DNA from: Thermomicrobium sp. CFH 73360
Lineage (GTDB): Bacteria > Chloroflexota > Chloroflexia > Thermomicrobiales > Thermomicrobiaceae
Direction: 5' to 3'
Assembly (NCBI RefSeq): GCF_023806465.1
Contig: NZ_JAMSLS010000002.1
Coordinates: forward strand, 496,001-560,000
DNA length: 64,000 bases
Under the pieces are notes generated by a model that was given only the letters and a program-made list of their open reading frames with translations, was not told the DNA's origin and did no database searches. Positions 20,141 to 29,372 of the stretch are shown piece after piece. The translations under genes and the position numbers were made by a program. Numbering within the stretch: the first letter of the stretch is position 1; each line of letters begins with the position of its first letter.

Positions 20141-21883
20141 TCACTCCTTGCCCGCCCGCACCTGCCACTGCTCAACCCCAGCTCGAGTCCGCACGACGAG
20201 CGCATTCATCGCTGGTACCTGAAGCCGTTCGGACCGCACCACAATCACGTCGGGGAAGGCGATCGGGAACACTGGGAGGTCGCTGAGGACCTGCTGCTCG
20301 ATCGCCCGGTAGAGCTCAATGCGCCGTGCCCGGTCGGTCGTCCCTACCGCCTCGACCAAGAGACGATCGACATCTGGGTTCAGGTAGTGACCGAAGTTGA
20401 GTCCGTCGAAAAAGGAGTCACTCGACCAGACCGAGGACTGGTCCGGATCAACGTCCCAGAGCACACCAATAAGCAGGGCGTCAAAGTCCCGCTCCTGCGT
20501 CGCCCGACGGCGCACCTCGCCCCAGGACGCCAAGTCGAGCTGGACATCAACCCCGAGCGCACGCCACTGTTGTTGCAAGAGCTCCGCGACGGCACGCCGG
20601 CTCGGATCGCTCCCCGTCGCCAAGAGCCTGAACTGCAGGCGTTGCCCTTGGCGGACACGCACGCCATCGTCCCCCAAGACCCAGCCGGCCTCCTCCAGCA
20701 AGCGCTGTGCTTCCGCTGGGTCATACGGATAGCGCACTGACGGCTCACCGACAGCCCAGGACGCTGGCGGCTGGAAGGTCTCCGCAACACGAGCCCACTC
20801 ACCCCACACTTTCTCGACGATCGCCGCCCGGTCGATTCCAAGGAGCAGCGCCTTGCGAACACGGAGATCGGTGAACAGCTTGCTCTTGGCTGGATCAAGC
20901 TGCAGCGCGACGAGCACGAGCTCATAGCCCGGATAGCGCTCGACGGTAACCCCGTCGAGCGCCGGAAGCTGTCTGACCTGAGCCGGGTCAAGCGTCGCCC
21001 AATCAATCGTCCCGTCCTGCAAGCCACGCGCGAGTTCATCCAGTGTACTGACAACACGGTAGGTATAGTGGGGAATGGTCAGTGCACCTCGGTAATAGTC
21101 CGGGTTGGCACGGAAGGTGAGCGAAACACCGCGCAGCCATTGGGTGAGAATAAATGGTCCCGTTCCCACCGCGGAAGAGAGCCCAAAGGGGTCGGTCACC
21201 AGCTGCTGCGGGAGCACCGTCCCGAGCACATGCTCGGGAACAATTCCAATCGTCGCAAGGGTAGACAAGAAAGAGGCATCAGGGCGAATCAGCGTGATCT
21301 GCACCGTCTGGCTGTCGATGATGTCCACCGATTTGACGCGCTCGGCGAGCCGCGAATAGCGAGGCGAGCGGACGTCAGGATCAAGGAGCCGTGTATAGGT
21401 AAATGCAACGTCGCTTGCGGTGAAGAGTTGGCCATCATGCCAGCGGACATTCTCGCGGAGGTGGAACGTGTAGGTCGTCCCGTCATCACTGACGTCCCAG
21501 GACGTGGCAAGCGCTGGCACTGGCTCACCGCTGGTGGGATCGAGTGAAACCAAACCGTCGAAGACGAGGCGGCTGAGAGCATCGGAGAGCGGATCAGCGA
21601 CGAACAGTGGATTGAGTGTGCGTGGCTCCTCAAACCCCGCCTCGACGATCCCACGCTCGACCGAGGGGCTAGTCGCTGGTATTGCCGGTATCACCACCCG
21701 CGGGGAAGGGCTCTGTGCTGCGCTGCCAGGCATTTCCGGAGCTGCTGTCACCACTGGCGCAGAAGCAGCAGGGGTCGATGGAACAACCGCTGGTGTCGCG
21801 ACCTCCGTCGCTGGGGCACGACGGCAGGCGTACACGACCACGAGTACAAGAAGGATCCAAAGAACAGACGAACGCCGACGCAC
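20141..21883 (-). CDS. Family 5 extracellular solute-binding lipoprotein (peptide ABC transporter)
   Basis: A 580-residue lipoprotein. The N-terminal signal ends at a lipobox (VVVYAC), so it is anchored outside by a diacylglyceryl cysteine. A Thr/Pro/Ala/Val-rich linker of about 50 residues follows, then a family 5 binding domain: ALSRLVFDGLVSLDPTSGE, ALATSWDVSDDGTTYTFHLR and VRWHDGQLFTASDVAFTY are the usual DppA/OppA landmarks. It would capture oligopeptides or other small ligands and pass them to the permease. The two downstream ATPase genes fit as its motor. Ligand identity is unknown. Confidence 0.93.
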   Translation of the reverse strand: MRRRSSVLWILLVLVVVYACRRAPATEVATPAVVPSTPAASAPVVTAAPEMPGSAAQSPSPRVVIPAIPATSPSVERGIVEAGFEEPRTLNPLFVADPLSDALSRLVFDGLVSLDPTSGEPVPALATSWDVSDDGTTYTFHLRENVRWHDGQLFTASDVAFTYTRLLDPDVRSPRYSRLAERVKSVDIIDSQTVQITLIRPDASFLSTLATIGIVPEHVLGTVLPQQLVTDPFGLSSAVGTGPFILTQWLRGVSLTFRANPDYYRGALTIPHYTYRVVSTLDELARGLQDGTIDWATLDPAQVRQLPALDGVTVERYPGYELVLVALQLDPAKSKLFTDLRVRKALLLGIDRAAIVEKVWGEWARVAETFQPPASWAVGEPSVRYPYDPAEAQRLLEEAGWVLGDDGVRVRQGQRLQFRLLATGSDPSRRAVAELLQQQWRALGVDVQLDLASWGEVRRRATQERDFDALLIGVLWDVDPDQSSVWSSDSFFDGLNFGHYLNPDVDRLLVEAVGTTDRARRIELYRAIEQQVLSDLPVFPIAFPDVIVVRSERLQVPAMNALVVRTRAGVEQWQVRAGKE

Positions 21884-21959
21884 TCCTCGCTCCTGGCACC
21901 GCCATGCAGCTCCCAGCCCGGCATACGTTAGCTGGGCCGGTCAAGGGTACCACGGGCGC

Positions 21960-22910
21960 TTACCGTGCCTCCGCCTCCCGCGCAACGGTTACCCGCGTCA
22001 GGTAGTGCCGGTACGGCGTGTCTTCACCGCGTACCACCGAGAGGTAGAGCTGCTGGAGGCGCGCCGTGATCGGGCCAATCTGCCCAGTTCCCACCGTCCG
22101 ACCATCGATATTCCCGATCGGCGAGATCTGCACTCCTGTCCCACAGAGGAACGCCTCGTCGCAGATGTAGAGCTCACTGCGGTCAATCTCCCGCACCTCG
22201 ACTGGAATACCGAGGTCGTGAGCAAACTCGATGATCGTGCGGCGTGTAATGCCCTCCAGGATATCCGCCGTGACCGGTGTTGTGATCAATGTCCCATTGC
22301 GGACGATGAAGAGGTTCGCAGCGCTTCCCTCAGCCACCTTCCCATGGTGGTTGAGCATGATCGCATCGTCAAACCCGCACTCCATCGCTTGGTCCTTGGC
22401 GAAGGCCGAGTTCACGTAGGCACCACAGACTTTGGCACGGCTCGGGATCACAACATCGACCGTCCGCAGCCAGGAACTCGTCATGAGTCGGATCGGATGG
22501 GTTATTGGAAGATACTCCTGCATCGGGAGCATGTAGATTGCGAGCTCGTCACGCACCCCTTTGAGCTTCGGTCCAATCTCCAGATCCGCCTTGTAGACAA
22601 AGGGGCGGATATACACGTCGGTCCGCGGCGCATTCTGCCGCACCAATTCGACGATCAAACTACCCAGCTGCTCAGCATCATAGGGGAGCTCAGCCCGCAA
22701 GAGGCGTGCCGATTGCAGGAGCCGCCTCGTGTGGTCAGAAAGCCGGAAGATATTGATCGTCTGCCCGTCTCGATCAAGATAACCCCGCACCCCGGCGAAG
22801 ACACCGGTACCGTACTGCAGCGCGTGTGTCGCGATACTGACCTTTGCCTCCTGGATCGGCACAAAGCGTCCTTCAAAGAAGGCGATCGGAAACAGTTCGG
22901 TGCCAGCCAT
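21960..22910 (-). CDS. ilvE: Branched-chain amino acid aminotransferase (class IV PLP fold), paralogue 1
   Basis: A 316-residue fold-type IV aminotransferase, transferring amino groups between glutamate and branched-chain 2-oxoacids. Features: HALQYGTGVFAGVRGYL near the N-terminus, the PLP lysine in SRAKVCGAYVNSAFAK, and LNHHGKVAEGSAANLFIV, the segment that binds the cofactor phosphate and normally reads EGSGENIF. The ATG at 22910 lies eight bases after GGAGG; the earlier in-frame ATG overlaps that ribosome site and is rejected. It sits between the aldolase and the peptide-binding gene on one strand. A second paralogue is at 39594. Confidence 0.9.
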   Translation of the reverse strand: MAGTELFPIAFFEGRFVPIQEAKVSIATHALQYGTGVFAGVRGYLDRDGQTINIFRLSDHTRRLLQSARLLRAELPYDAEQLGSLIVELVRQNAPRTDVYIRPFVYKADLEIGPKLKGVRDELAIYMLPMQEYLPITHPIRLMTSSWLRTVDVVIPSRAKVCGAYVNSAFAKDQAMECGFDDAIMLNHHGKVAEGSAANLFIVRNGTLITTPVTADILEGITRRTIIEFAHDLGIPVEVREIDRSELYICDEAFLCGTGVQISPIGNIDGRTVGTGQIGPITARLQQLYLSVVRGEDTPYRHYLTRVTVAREAEAR

Positions 22911-22946
22911 CGCTCGATCCTCCATTCACATCCACGACCTTACCTG

Positions 22947-23714
22947 TCACTGTCTCTTCGCTGCAACCGCACCGAGCAGGCCGCGTGCTCCTGCGGTGAG
23001 CAGCGCGGTCGTATTTGCCGCCAACATGAGAAAACCGCGCTCTCGTTGCCGTTGCGCCAATTCCGGTGTCGGCGCCGTTGTGCCCAGCGGTATGCGCCCG
23101 GCGACACGCCGCACAATGTCGTCGATCACCACCTGCACCTCAGGATGGAGCGGCTGCCCAGGATACCCCATCGACTGAGCCAGATCATTCGGCCCCACGA
23201 ACAGCACATCGATCCCCGGAATCGCCAAGTACTCTTCCAGTCGTTCGACCGCCGCGATATTTTCGATCTGCACGATGACCAACGTCTCCGCGTTCGCCTC
23301 CTGCACATACTCGCTGAGCGGTTTAGTGAGCCCGAACTCTGCTGCTCGCACCCCCGCAACTCCACGCCGCCCATTCGGGTGGTAGCGACAGGCCTCGACG
23401 ACTGCAACTGCTTCCTCGGGCGTGTTGACCTGCGGAACCATAACACCTGCAGCGCCCAGATCCAGATAGCGCAAAATTACCTGCCGGTGACCGAACGGCA
23501 CGCGGACGATGGGCGTCGCACCAGCCACCTCAGCCGCCAGCACCATGTGGTACGCTGACTCCTCGGTGATACGGCCGTGCTCGGCGTCGATCAGGACAAA
23601 GTCGAAACCGAGATATCCGCAGATCTCCGCTAACTCTGGAGATGGGTAAGGAATGAAGCAGCCCACGACGACTTCGCCTGCTCGGAGGCGCCGCTTGACT
23701 CGATTCTCGCGCAT
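22947..23714 (-). CDS. HpcH/HpaI aldolase family protein (2,4-dihydroxyhept-2-ene-1,7-dioate aldolase-like)
   Basis: A 255-residue class II pyruvate aldolase of the TIM-barrel type. Landmarks are FVLIDAEHG near residue 45 (active-site Asp-Glu-His), VPQVNTPEEA, the Mg-binding glutamate in VIVQIENIAAVE near residue 155, and FVGPNDLAQSMG near residue 180 with its conserved Asp. Relatives cleave 4-hydroxy-2-oxoacids to pyruvate plus an aldehyde in aromatic or sugar-acid breakdown. No partner catabolic gene is nearby, so substrate is open. I use the ATG at 23714 (MRENRVKRRL); a GTG two codons earlier is possible. Confidence 0.88.
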   Translation of the reverse strand: MRENRVKRRLRAGEVVVGCFIPYPSPELAEICGYLGFDFVLIDAEHGRITEESAYHMVLAAEVAGATPIVRVPFGHRQVILRYLDLGAAGVMVPQVNTPEEAVAVVEACRYHPNGRRGVAGVRAAEFGLTKPLSEYVQEANAETLVIVQIENIAAVERLEEYLAIPGIDVLFVGPNDLAQSMGYPGQPLHPEVQVVIDDIVRRVAGRIPLGTTAPTPELAQRQRERGFLMLAANTTALLTAGARGLLGAVAAKRQ

Positions 23715-23788
23715 CCGCACGCTCCCCACGTCCCAGCCAGCCCGCGCGGGCATTCTACCGCGGGAAGCGCCGTCGGCGATAGGGCAGT

Positions 23789-23817
23789 TTGTCGACCAGG
23801 ATGGCACAGGTTACACT
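23789..23817 (+). promoter_or_regulatory. Promoter of the yceD-rpmF-fab cluster
   Basis: TTGTCG at 23789-23794 and TACACT at 23812-23817 with 17 bases between, about 44 bases upstream of the first gene of the plus-strand cluster. Confidence 0.55.
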
Positions 23818-23861
23818 TAGGGAGTTGCGCACCCCCAGGAGCGCAGCCGGAGGACAGCCCC

Positions 23862-24386
23862 ATGCGCACGAGACACCTCGAGAATGACACGATTATCAAT
23901 GTCGCTCAGCTCCTCAAGGCCCCTGTCGGCACCGAACGGTTCTTCACTGTCCATCTTGATCGCTTGACGCTTGACAGCGATCTTGAGGCTCGCGATGTCA
24001 ACGCTTCGGTCCGTCTGTTGCGCACTTCGAGCGGCATCTTGGCGACTGGCGAACTCCACGTGTCAGCCCATCTCACCTGTGTCCGCTGCCTCACCGAGTT
24101 CGACAGTCGGTACAGCGAAACCTTCGAGGCTGAGTACTGGCCGACGATCGACGTCTTGACCGGATTGCCACTTCCACCGCCCGAGGACGAGGATATTTTC
24201 ACGATTGATCAGAATCACCATCTTGATCTTCACGAACTGCTTCGGCAGTTCGCGATCCTCGCCCTCCCGTCCTATCCGGTCTGCGGTCCACAGTGTCCAG
24301 GGCCGGAATCGCTCTGGCGGCAGGAGGAAGAGATCGTCGACGCTCGGCTGGCCGTTCTCCAAGCGCTCCTTGACGAACGGTCTTGA
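23862..24386 (+). CDS. YceD-like DUF177 protein
   Basis: A 174-residue member of the DUF177/YceD family, whose best-known members sit next to rpmF and affect 23S rRNA maturation in bacteria and plastids. It shows the family core: a beta-rich N-terminal half, CVRCLTEFDSRYSETFEAEY near residue 70 and an acidic stretch, then LDLHELLRQFAILALPSYPVCGPQCPG near residue 130. The two C-x2-4-C pairs suggest metal binding. It is first in the yceD, rpmF, fabH, fabD, fabG order, which is the main support for its assignment along with the cysteine pattern. Confidence 0.88.
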   Translation: MRTRHLENDTIINVAQLLKAPVGTERFFTVHLDRLTLDSDLEARDVNASVRLLRTSSGILATGELHVSAHLTCVRCLTEFDSRYSETFEAEYWPTIDVLTGLPLPPPEDEDIFTIDQNHHLDLHELLRQFAILALPSYPVCGPQCPGPESLWRQEEEIVDARLAVLQALLDERS

Positions 24387-24483
24387 CTATGCGACAACTA
24401 CTTCTCAGCATGGAGTAGCCTCCGGCTGGAGGCCAGAGTGGTCTGTGTGACGCAAACGACGAACTGTTGAAAGGATTCCTCTG

Positions 24484-24693
24484 ATGGGCGCTGTCCCGAA
24501 GCATAAAGTGAGCAAGCGACGGCAGGGCTTCCGTACGGCACATCAGTACATCGAGGTCCCGCCCTTGACGACCTGCCCGAATTGTGGACAGAAGCACCGC
24601 ACACACTATGTCTGCCCGCATTGCGGCCACTACCGTGGTCGCCTCGTCCTCGACGTCCGTCGGCAGAAACGGCAGCGGCGCCCCGAGGCGTAA
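24484..24693 (+). CDS. rpmF: 50S ribosomal protein L32
   Basis: A 69-residue basic ribosomal protein. It starts MGAVPKHKVSKRRQGFRTAH, the L32 signature region, and has a zinc ribbon with CPNC (residues 31-34) and CPHC (residues 44-47). The metal-binding cysteines are retained, so this is the zinc-dependent form. It lies 97 bases after the DUF177 gene and 30 bases before fabH. Confidence 0.96.
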   Translation: MGAVPKHKVSKRRQGFRTAHQYIEVPPLTTCPNCGQKHRTHYVCPHCGHYRGRLVLDVRRQKRQRRPEA

Positions 24694-24723
24694 CGGTCGT
24701 GAGATCAGGCAGGGGACGTCGCC

Positions 24724-25731
24724 ATGGTGCAGCGTGCCGCGATCACCGGATGGGGAGCCTACGTCCCAGCTCGCGTACTCACAAATGCTGATCTTGAGCG
24801 GATGGTCGCGACGTCCGACGAGTGGATTGTGACGCGCACTGGTATCCGTGAGCGCCGTATCGCAAGTCCCGAAGAGACGACGCTCTCCATGGCGACGGAA
24901 GCAGCCCGACAAGCAGTGGCGACGGCTGGTCTTGATCCTGCCCAACTCGATCTGGTCATCGTCGCAACGACGACTCCCGACTACCTGATGCCCGCGACCG
25001 CGTCACTCCTCCAGGCTGCCATCGGTGCATCCCGAGCCGGTGCGTTCGACCTGGTGGCAGCCTGTTCCGGCTTCGTCTACGCCTTGAGCGTCGGTGCGCA
25101 GTTCATTATGGCCGGCACGGCCCGCGCCGTCCTTGTGGTCGGCGTCGACGCTTTGACGCGTTGGCTCGACTTCACTGACCGCTCAACATGTGTCCTCTTT
25201 GGTGACGGGGCAGGGGCGGTCGTCCTGGAAGCCAGTACCGAAGACGAAGGGGTCCTCTCAACTGTCCTGGGGTCGGACGGCAGCGGTGCAATGCACTTGT
25301 ATCTCGATGGCTTTCCCGAACTCCTCCTTGCTAACGGCTCGCTTCCCCCAAAGCGTCCAGTCATGCGGATGGACGGGCGAGAGGTCTTCCGCTTTTCGGT
25401 GCGCATCATTGGTGAAGCAGCAGCCGAGGCGGTCGCCCGCGCTGGACTCACGCTTGACGAGGTGGATCTCCTGATCCCGCACCAAGCGAACCTGCGCATC
25501 ATCGATGCGGCCGTCAAGCGCCTTGGTCTACCGTGGGAAAAGGTCTGGGTCAATCTCGATCGTTACGGCAACACTTCTGCTGCTTCGGTACCACTCGGAA
25601 TTGCTGAAGCTGCCAAACAGGGGGTCCTTCGGCCCGGGATGAACGTTGTCCTTGTCGCCTTCGGGGCAGGGCTCGCCTGGGCTGCCAGCGTCGTCCGCTG
25701 GGGTGCTCGTGGTGTCCAACGTGGGGGATGA
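24724..25731 (+). CDS. fabH: Beta-ketoacyl-ACP synthase III
   Basis: A 335-residue condensing enzyme that starts fatty acid synthesis by joining an acyl-CoA primer to malonyl-ACP. The catalytic triad is intact: C114 in AACSGF, H253 in IPHQANLRI and N283 in YGNTSAAS. The N-terminal AAITGWGAYVPARVLTN and the TGIRERR box near residue 40 are typical. Start at the ATG at 24724 follows GGGGACGTCGCC, a modest ribosome site. It is four bases upstream of fabD. The usual plsX partner is missing between rpmF and fabH. Confidence 0.96.
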   Translation: MVQRAAITGWGAYVPARVLTNADLERMVATSDEWIVTRTGIRERRIASPEETTLSMATEAARQAVATAGLDPAQLDLVIVATTTPDYLMPATASLLQAAIGASRAGAFDLVAACSGFVYALSVGAQFIMAGTARAVLVVGVDALTRWLDFTDRSTCVLFGDGAGAVVLEASTEDEGVLSTVLGSDGSGAMHLYLDGFPELLLANGSLPPKRPVMRMDGREVFRFSVRIIGEAAAEAVARAGLTLDEVDLLIPHQANLRIIDAAVKRLGLPWEKVWVNLDRYGNTSAASVPLGIAEAAKQGVLRPGMNVVLVAFGAGLAWAASVVRWGARGVQRGG

Positions 25732-25734
25732 GGC

Positions 25735-26667
25735 ATGGGACACGCGTGGGTCTTCCCTGGGCAAGGATCCCAGTCGGTCGGCATGGGCCGCGAACTCGCA
25801 GAGTGCGAGCCGCTTGCGCGCACTGTCTTCGAGGAAATGGACGCCGTCCTCGGATTCCCCCTCTCGCGTATCGTCTTTGAGGGGCCCGAAGAAGAACTCG
25901 TCGCCACACGCAATCAGCAACCTGCTCTCCTCGCCACGTGCATCGCCTATCTCCGTGTCCTCGAGGCACGAGGCGAGCTCCCTGAACCGACTGTCGTTGC
26001 TGGACATTCGCTGGGCGAGTACACCGCGCTCGTCGCGGTCGGTAGCCTCGAACTTGCTGACGCACTGCGGATCGTCCGACGACGCGGTGAACTCATGGAG
26101 ATGTACGGTGAAGGCGGCATGCTGGCCGTGATCGGGCTCGAGCGCGAACGACTCGCAGCAATCGCTGCCGAAGCTGGTGTGGAACTGGCCAACGAGAACG
26201 CCCCCAACCAGCTGACGCTGAGCGGGCGAAACGAGGCGCTCGACTACGCTGCAAACCTGGCCCGGGCAGCTGGCGCCAAGCGCGTTGTTCACCTCCCGGT
26301 CAATGCAGCCTTTCATTCCTCGCTCATGCGGCCAGTCGCCGAGGCGCTGGCACGTGACCTAGCGACCGTTCCGATCCGTCCGCCACGCGCCCCGCTGATT
26401 GCCTGCTCTGACGCACGCATTTTGGCCGATCCAGAAGAGCTTCGGCGCGAACTCGTTGTCCAGATCCCTACACCGGTCCGATGGGTAGACGTTGTGCGCC
26501 GAGCAACGGATCTTGGCATCAGGACATTTTGGGAAATCGGCCCTGGTCAGGTGCTCAGTGGACTGATTCGGCGCATTGCACCTGAGGCCACAACCTATAC
26601 GGCCGAACAACTCGTCCAGAATCGAGCGCGCTCAGTAGCCAGCGTCGACCACACGAAGGGGGACTGA
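25735..26667 (+). CDS. fabD: Malonyl-CoA:ACP transacylase
   Basis: A 310-residue transacylase loading malonate onto ACP. The nucleophile is S92 in the elbow GHSLGEYTALV; the paired histidine is H194 in NAAFHSSLM; the oxyanion glutamine lies in the N-terminal FPGQGSQSVGMG. Family length is normal. Its stop codon overlaps the fabG start by one base (TGATG), so the two are coupled. Confidence 0.96.
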   Translation: MGHAWVFPGQGSQSVGMGRELAECEPLARTVFEEMDAVLGFPLSRIVFEGPEEELVATRNQQPALLATCIAYLRVLEARGELPEPTVVAGHSLGEYTALVAVGSLELADALRIVRRRGELMEMYGEGGMLAVIGLERERLAAIAAEAGVELANENAPNQLTLSGRNEALDYAANLARAAGAKRVVHLPVNAAFHSSLMRPVAEALARDLATVPIRPPRAPLIACSDARILADPEELRRELVVQIPTPVRWVDVVRRATDLGIRTFWEIGPGQVLSGLIRRIAPEATTYTAEQLVQNRARSVASVDHTKGD

Positions 26668-27422
26668 TGGAGACGACCAGCGAGCGCGGAGCCGCGATCG
26701 TCACTGGCGCTGTCCGCGGCATCGGCCGCGCGACCGCGCTGCGGTTGGCACGCGACGGGTTTAAGGTCGTCGTGAACTACCGCGGCGAGGGAGAGCTGGC
26801 CAATGCCCTGGTCGAGGAGATCACGGCCGCCGGAGGTACAGCAATGGCCTACCGGGCGGACGTCACCGATCCCGAGCAGGTTGGCGCGATGATCCAGGCA
26901 GCCATCGATCAGTTCGGTCGACTCGATGCCCTCGTCAACAATGCCGGGATTACGCGCGATACGCTCCTGCTGCGTATGCGCGATGAGGACTGGCACGCCG
27001 TATTGGAGACGAACCTTACGAGCGTCTTCTACTGCTGTCGCGCTGCGCTGCGACCGATGCTGCGCCAGCGCTACGGTCGGATCGTCAACGTCTCCTCTGT
27101 CGTCGGACTCGTTGGGAACGTGGGGCAGGCCAACTATGCCGCCGCGAAGGCAGGTATCATCGGCTTCACCAAGGCGCTCGCCCGTGAGGTGGCGAGTCGT
27201 GGGATCACGGCCAACGTGGTCGCCCCAGGCTTCATTCAGACTCGCTTGACCGAAGTCTTGCCCACCGAACTCCAGCAGAAGATTCTGGAACAGATCCCCG
27301 TCGGCTATTACGGAACGCCGGAAGACGTCGCCGAGGCGATTGCGTTCCTCGTCTCGCCCGCGGCACGCTACATCACTGGCGCTGTCCTCGCCGTCGACGG
27401 TGGACTCTTCATGGCCTCGTGA
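26667..27422 (+). CDS. fabG: 3-oxoacyl-ACP reductase
   Basis: A 251-residue short-chain dehydrogenase. The NADPH-binding TGAVRGIGRA is near residue 13, LVNNAGITRD near residue 92 and the catalytic YxxxK is Y157/K161 in NYAAAKAGI; the serine lies in VNVSSVVG. The context between fabD and accC places it in the first reduction step of fatty acid elongation, not in another SDR role. Confidence 0.95.
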   Translation: METTSERGAAIVTGAVRGIGRATALRLARDGFKVVVNYRGEGELANALVEEITAAGGTAMAYRADVTDPEQVGAMIQAAIDQFGRLDALVNNAGITRDTLLLRMRDEDWHAVLETNLTSVFYCCRAALRPMLRQRYGRIVNVSSVVGLVGNVGQANYAAAKAGIIGFTKALAREVASRGITANVVAPGFIQTRLTEVLPTELQQKILEQIPVGYYGTPEDVAEAIAFLVSPAARYITGAVLAVDGGLFMAS

Positions 27423-27428
27423 GCAGCG

Positions 27429-28781
27429 ATGATTCGGAAGGTCCTCATCGCGAATCGCGGCGAGATCGCCCTCCGTGTTCTGCGCGCGTGTCGGGAACTC
27501 GGTATCCCGGCCGTCGTCGCGTACTCCGAAGCTGATCGTGATTCGCTGCCGGTACAACTCGCCGACGAGGCGATCTGCATCGGCCCTGCTCCTGCTGAAC
27601 GAAGCTACAACCACATTCCGACTATCATCAGCGCAGCAGTGGTGACCGGCTGTGATGCCATTCACCCCGGTTACGGCTTCCTCGCCGAGAATGCGCTCTT
27701 GGCAGAAATTTGCGAAGAGTGCGGGATTACTTTTATAGGACCGCGCCCGGCAACACTCCGCGCACTGGGCGATAAGGCGGAGGCACGGCGCGTGATGCAG
27801 CGCGCGGGTCTCCCGATTGTTCCGGGCAGTGAGGAACCGGTGCGCGATGCGAGTGAAGCACGGCGGATCGCACGGCGCCTCGGCTATCCACTGCTTGTCA
27901 AAGCAGCGGCCGGTGGTGGTGGCCGCGGCATGCGGATCGTACGGGATGAGCGGGAACTCGTGACTGCGCTTTCGGTTGCTCAGCGAGAGGCCCAGGCGGC
28001 CTTTGGTGATCCATCAGTCTACCTCGAGCGCTATCTGGAACAGCCGCGGCACATTGAGGTGCAGATCTTGGCCGACCAGCACGGCAACGTCTACGCCATC
28101 GGCGAGCGTGACTGCTCCATTCAGCGGCGCTACCAGAAGCTCATCGAAGAGGCGCCCGCGCCAGCACTCCCCTCAAAAGTACGAAAGGCGCTCCACGAGG
28201 CAGCCGTCCGCGGAGCACGGGCTGTCGGATACGTGGGGGCGGGAACCTTTGAGTTTCTCCTCGACCGAGAGGGGCTCTTTTACTTTACCGAGGCCAACGC
28301 CCGAATCCAGGTCGAGCATCCGGTGACCGAGGTTGTTACCGGCCTCGACCTCGTTCAGTGGCAGCTTGCTCTCGCCGCGGGAGAACGCTTGGAACTCCAC
28401 GAGCGTGACCTCGAACCGCGCGGTCACGCCATCGAAGTTCGTATTACTGCCGAAGATGCCGAGCGCGACTTCTCCCCGCGTGCCGGGCGCATCGAGCACC
28501 TGGTCTGGCCGGGTGGGCCGGGCATCCGAGTCGATTCGCACGTCTACGCCGGGTACGTCGTTCCTCCCCACTACGACTCGCTCCTTGGCAAGATCATTGC
28601 CTGGGGTATCGACCGCTCGCAGGCGATTGAACGACTCGACCGTGCGCTGCGCGAGACAATTGTTCGTGGTGTTCCGACTCCGATCCCTGTCTTACGCCGC
28701 GTCCTCCACCATCCTGATTTCCGCGCTGTACGGCACAGTACGACTTTCCTGACCGAGCTCCTCTCCGGTCAGCGTCCCTGA
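27429..28781 (+). CDS. accC: Biotin carboxylase subunit of acetyl-CoA carboxylase
   Basis: A 450-residue ATP-grasp enzyme that carboxylates the biotin of the carrier protein. N-terminal MIRKVLIANRGEIALRVLRA is diagnostic. The ATP-binding glycine loop is KAAAGGGGRGMRIV near residue 160, the catalytic region is ERDCSIQRRYQKLIEEAPAP near residue 235, and NARIQVEHPVTEVVTGLD near residue 290 completes the active site. It is six bases after fabG. No biotin carrier gene (accB) or carboxyltransferase gene is adjacent. A homologous subunit of propionyl-CoA carboxylase cannot be excluded by sequence alone, but the fab context favours AccC. Confidence 0.92.
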   Translation: MIRKVLIANRGEIALRVLRACRELGIPAVVAYSEADRDSLPVQLADEAICIGPAPAERSYNHIPTIISAAVVTGCDAIHPGYGFLAENALLAEICEECGITFIGPRPATLRALGDKAEARRVMQRAGLPIVPGSEEPVRDASEARRIARRLGYPLLVKAAAGGGGRGMRIVRDERELVTALSVAQREAQAAFGDPSVYLERYLEQPRHIEVQILADQHGNVYAIGERDCSIQRRYQKLIEEAPAPALPSKVRKALHEAAVRGARAVGYVGAGTFEFLLDREGLFYFTEANARIQVEHPVTEVVTGLDLVQWQLALAAGERLELHERDLEPRGHAIEVRITAEDAERDFSPRAGRIEHLVWPGGPGIRVDSHVYAGYVVPPHYDSLLGKIIAWGIDRSQAIERLDRALRETIVRGVPTPIPVLRRVLHHPDFRAVRHSTTFLTELLSGQRP

Positions 28782-28788
28782 GCAGGGG

Positions 28789-28794
28789 TACAAT
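28789..28794 (+). promoter_or_regulatory. Possible -10 element upstream of nusB
   Basis: TACAAT preceded by GGGG, about 150 bases before nusB. No good -35 partner, so only tentative. Confidence 0.35.
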
Positions 28795-28946
28795 CGAAAC
28801 GCAGGGCCGCGCATCGCCCTGAGGGATCGAGGACGGCTCTGCTCGCTGTGTCGATTCGTCCCCCACAGCTCGCGTACTCACCGCGACCACGCCGACGGTG
28901 ACAACGAGCGTCCGGCAGACAGCGAGGGGGCCGGGAGGAACCAATA

Positions 28947-29372
28947 ATGACGCTCAGTCGCATCCGACGCCAGGCACGTATTCTGGCGCTCCAGATTCTC
29001 TACGAGGTCGACGTCGCCGGACACCGGCTGGAGGACGTCCTCGAACGTTACCAGAGCGATCCCCAGTACCCCCAGCCGGTGCGCCGCTACGCCGAGCGGC
29101 TGGTGACCGGCGTCTGGGCCGACCGGGAGCGGATCGACCGGATGATCGGTGAGGCAGCACCTGCCTTCCCGGTCGAGCAGCTCCCGCCGGTCGACCGGAA
29201 TATCTTGCGTATCGCGATCTACGAGCTCCTGCACGAGGCAGACGTGCCGCTCAAGGCAGCGATCAACGAGGCAGTCGAGATCGCCAAGCAGTATGGGGGA
29301 GAGAGTTCCAGTCGCTTTGTCAACGGTGTGCTGGGAACCATTGCCGCCAACCTCGCATCGTCGGGAGGCTAA
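28947..29372 (+). CDS. nusB: Transcription antitermination factor NusB
   Basis: A 141-residue all-helical protein that, with NusE (S10), assembles on boxA RNA to prevent premature termination of rRNA operons. Typical segments are RRQARILALQILYEVD at the N-terminus, PVDRNILRIAIYELLH near residue 80 and NEAVEIAKQYGGESSSRFVNGVLG near residue 110. A GGGAGGAACC ribosome site precedes the ATG at 28947. It follows accC by 165 bases, an accC/nusB adjacency known from Firmicutes. Confidence 0.95.
   Translation: MTLSRIRRQARILALQILYEVDVAGHRLEDVLERYQSDPQYPQPVRRYAERLVTGVWADRERIDRMIGEAAPAFPVEQLPPVDRNILRIAIYELLHEADVPLKAAINEAVEIAKQYGGESSSRFVNGVLGTIAANLASSGG

Noticed and set aside
21504-23558. Plus-strand 684-codon frame opposite the aminotransferase and aldolase
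   Set aside because: It spans two well-supported minus-strand genes and the gaps between them and has no recognisable domain.
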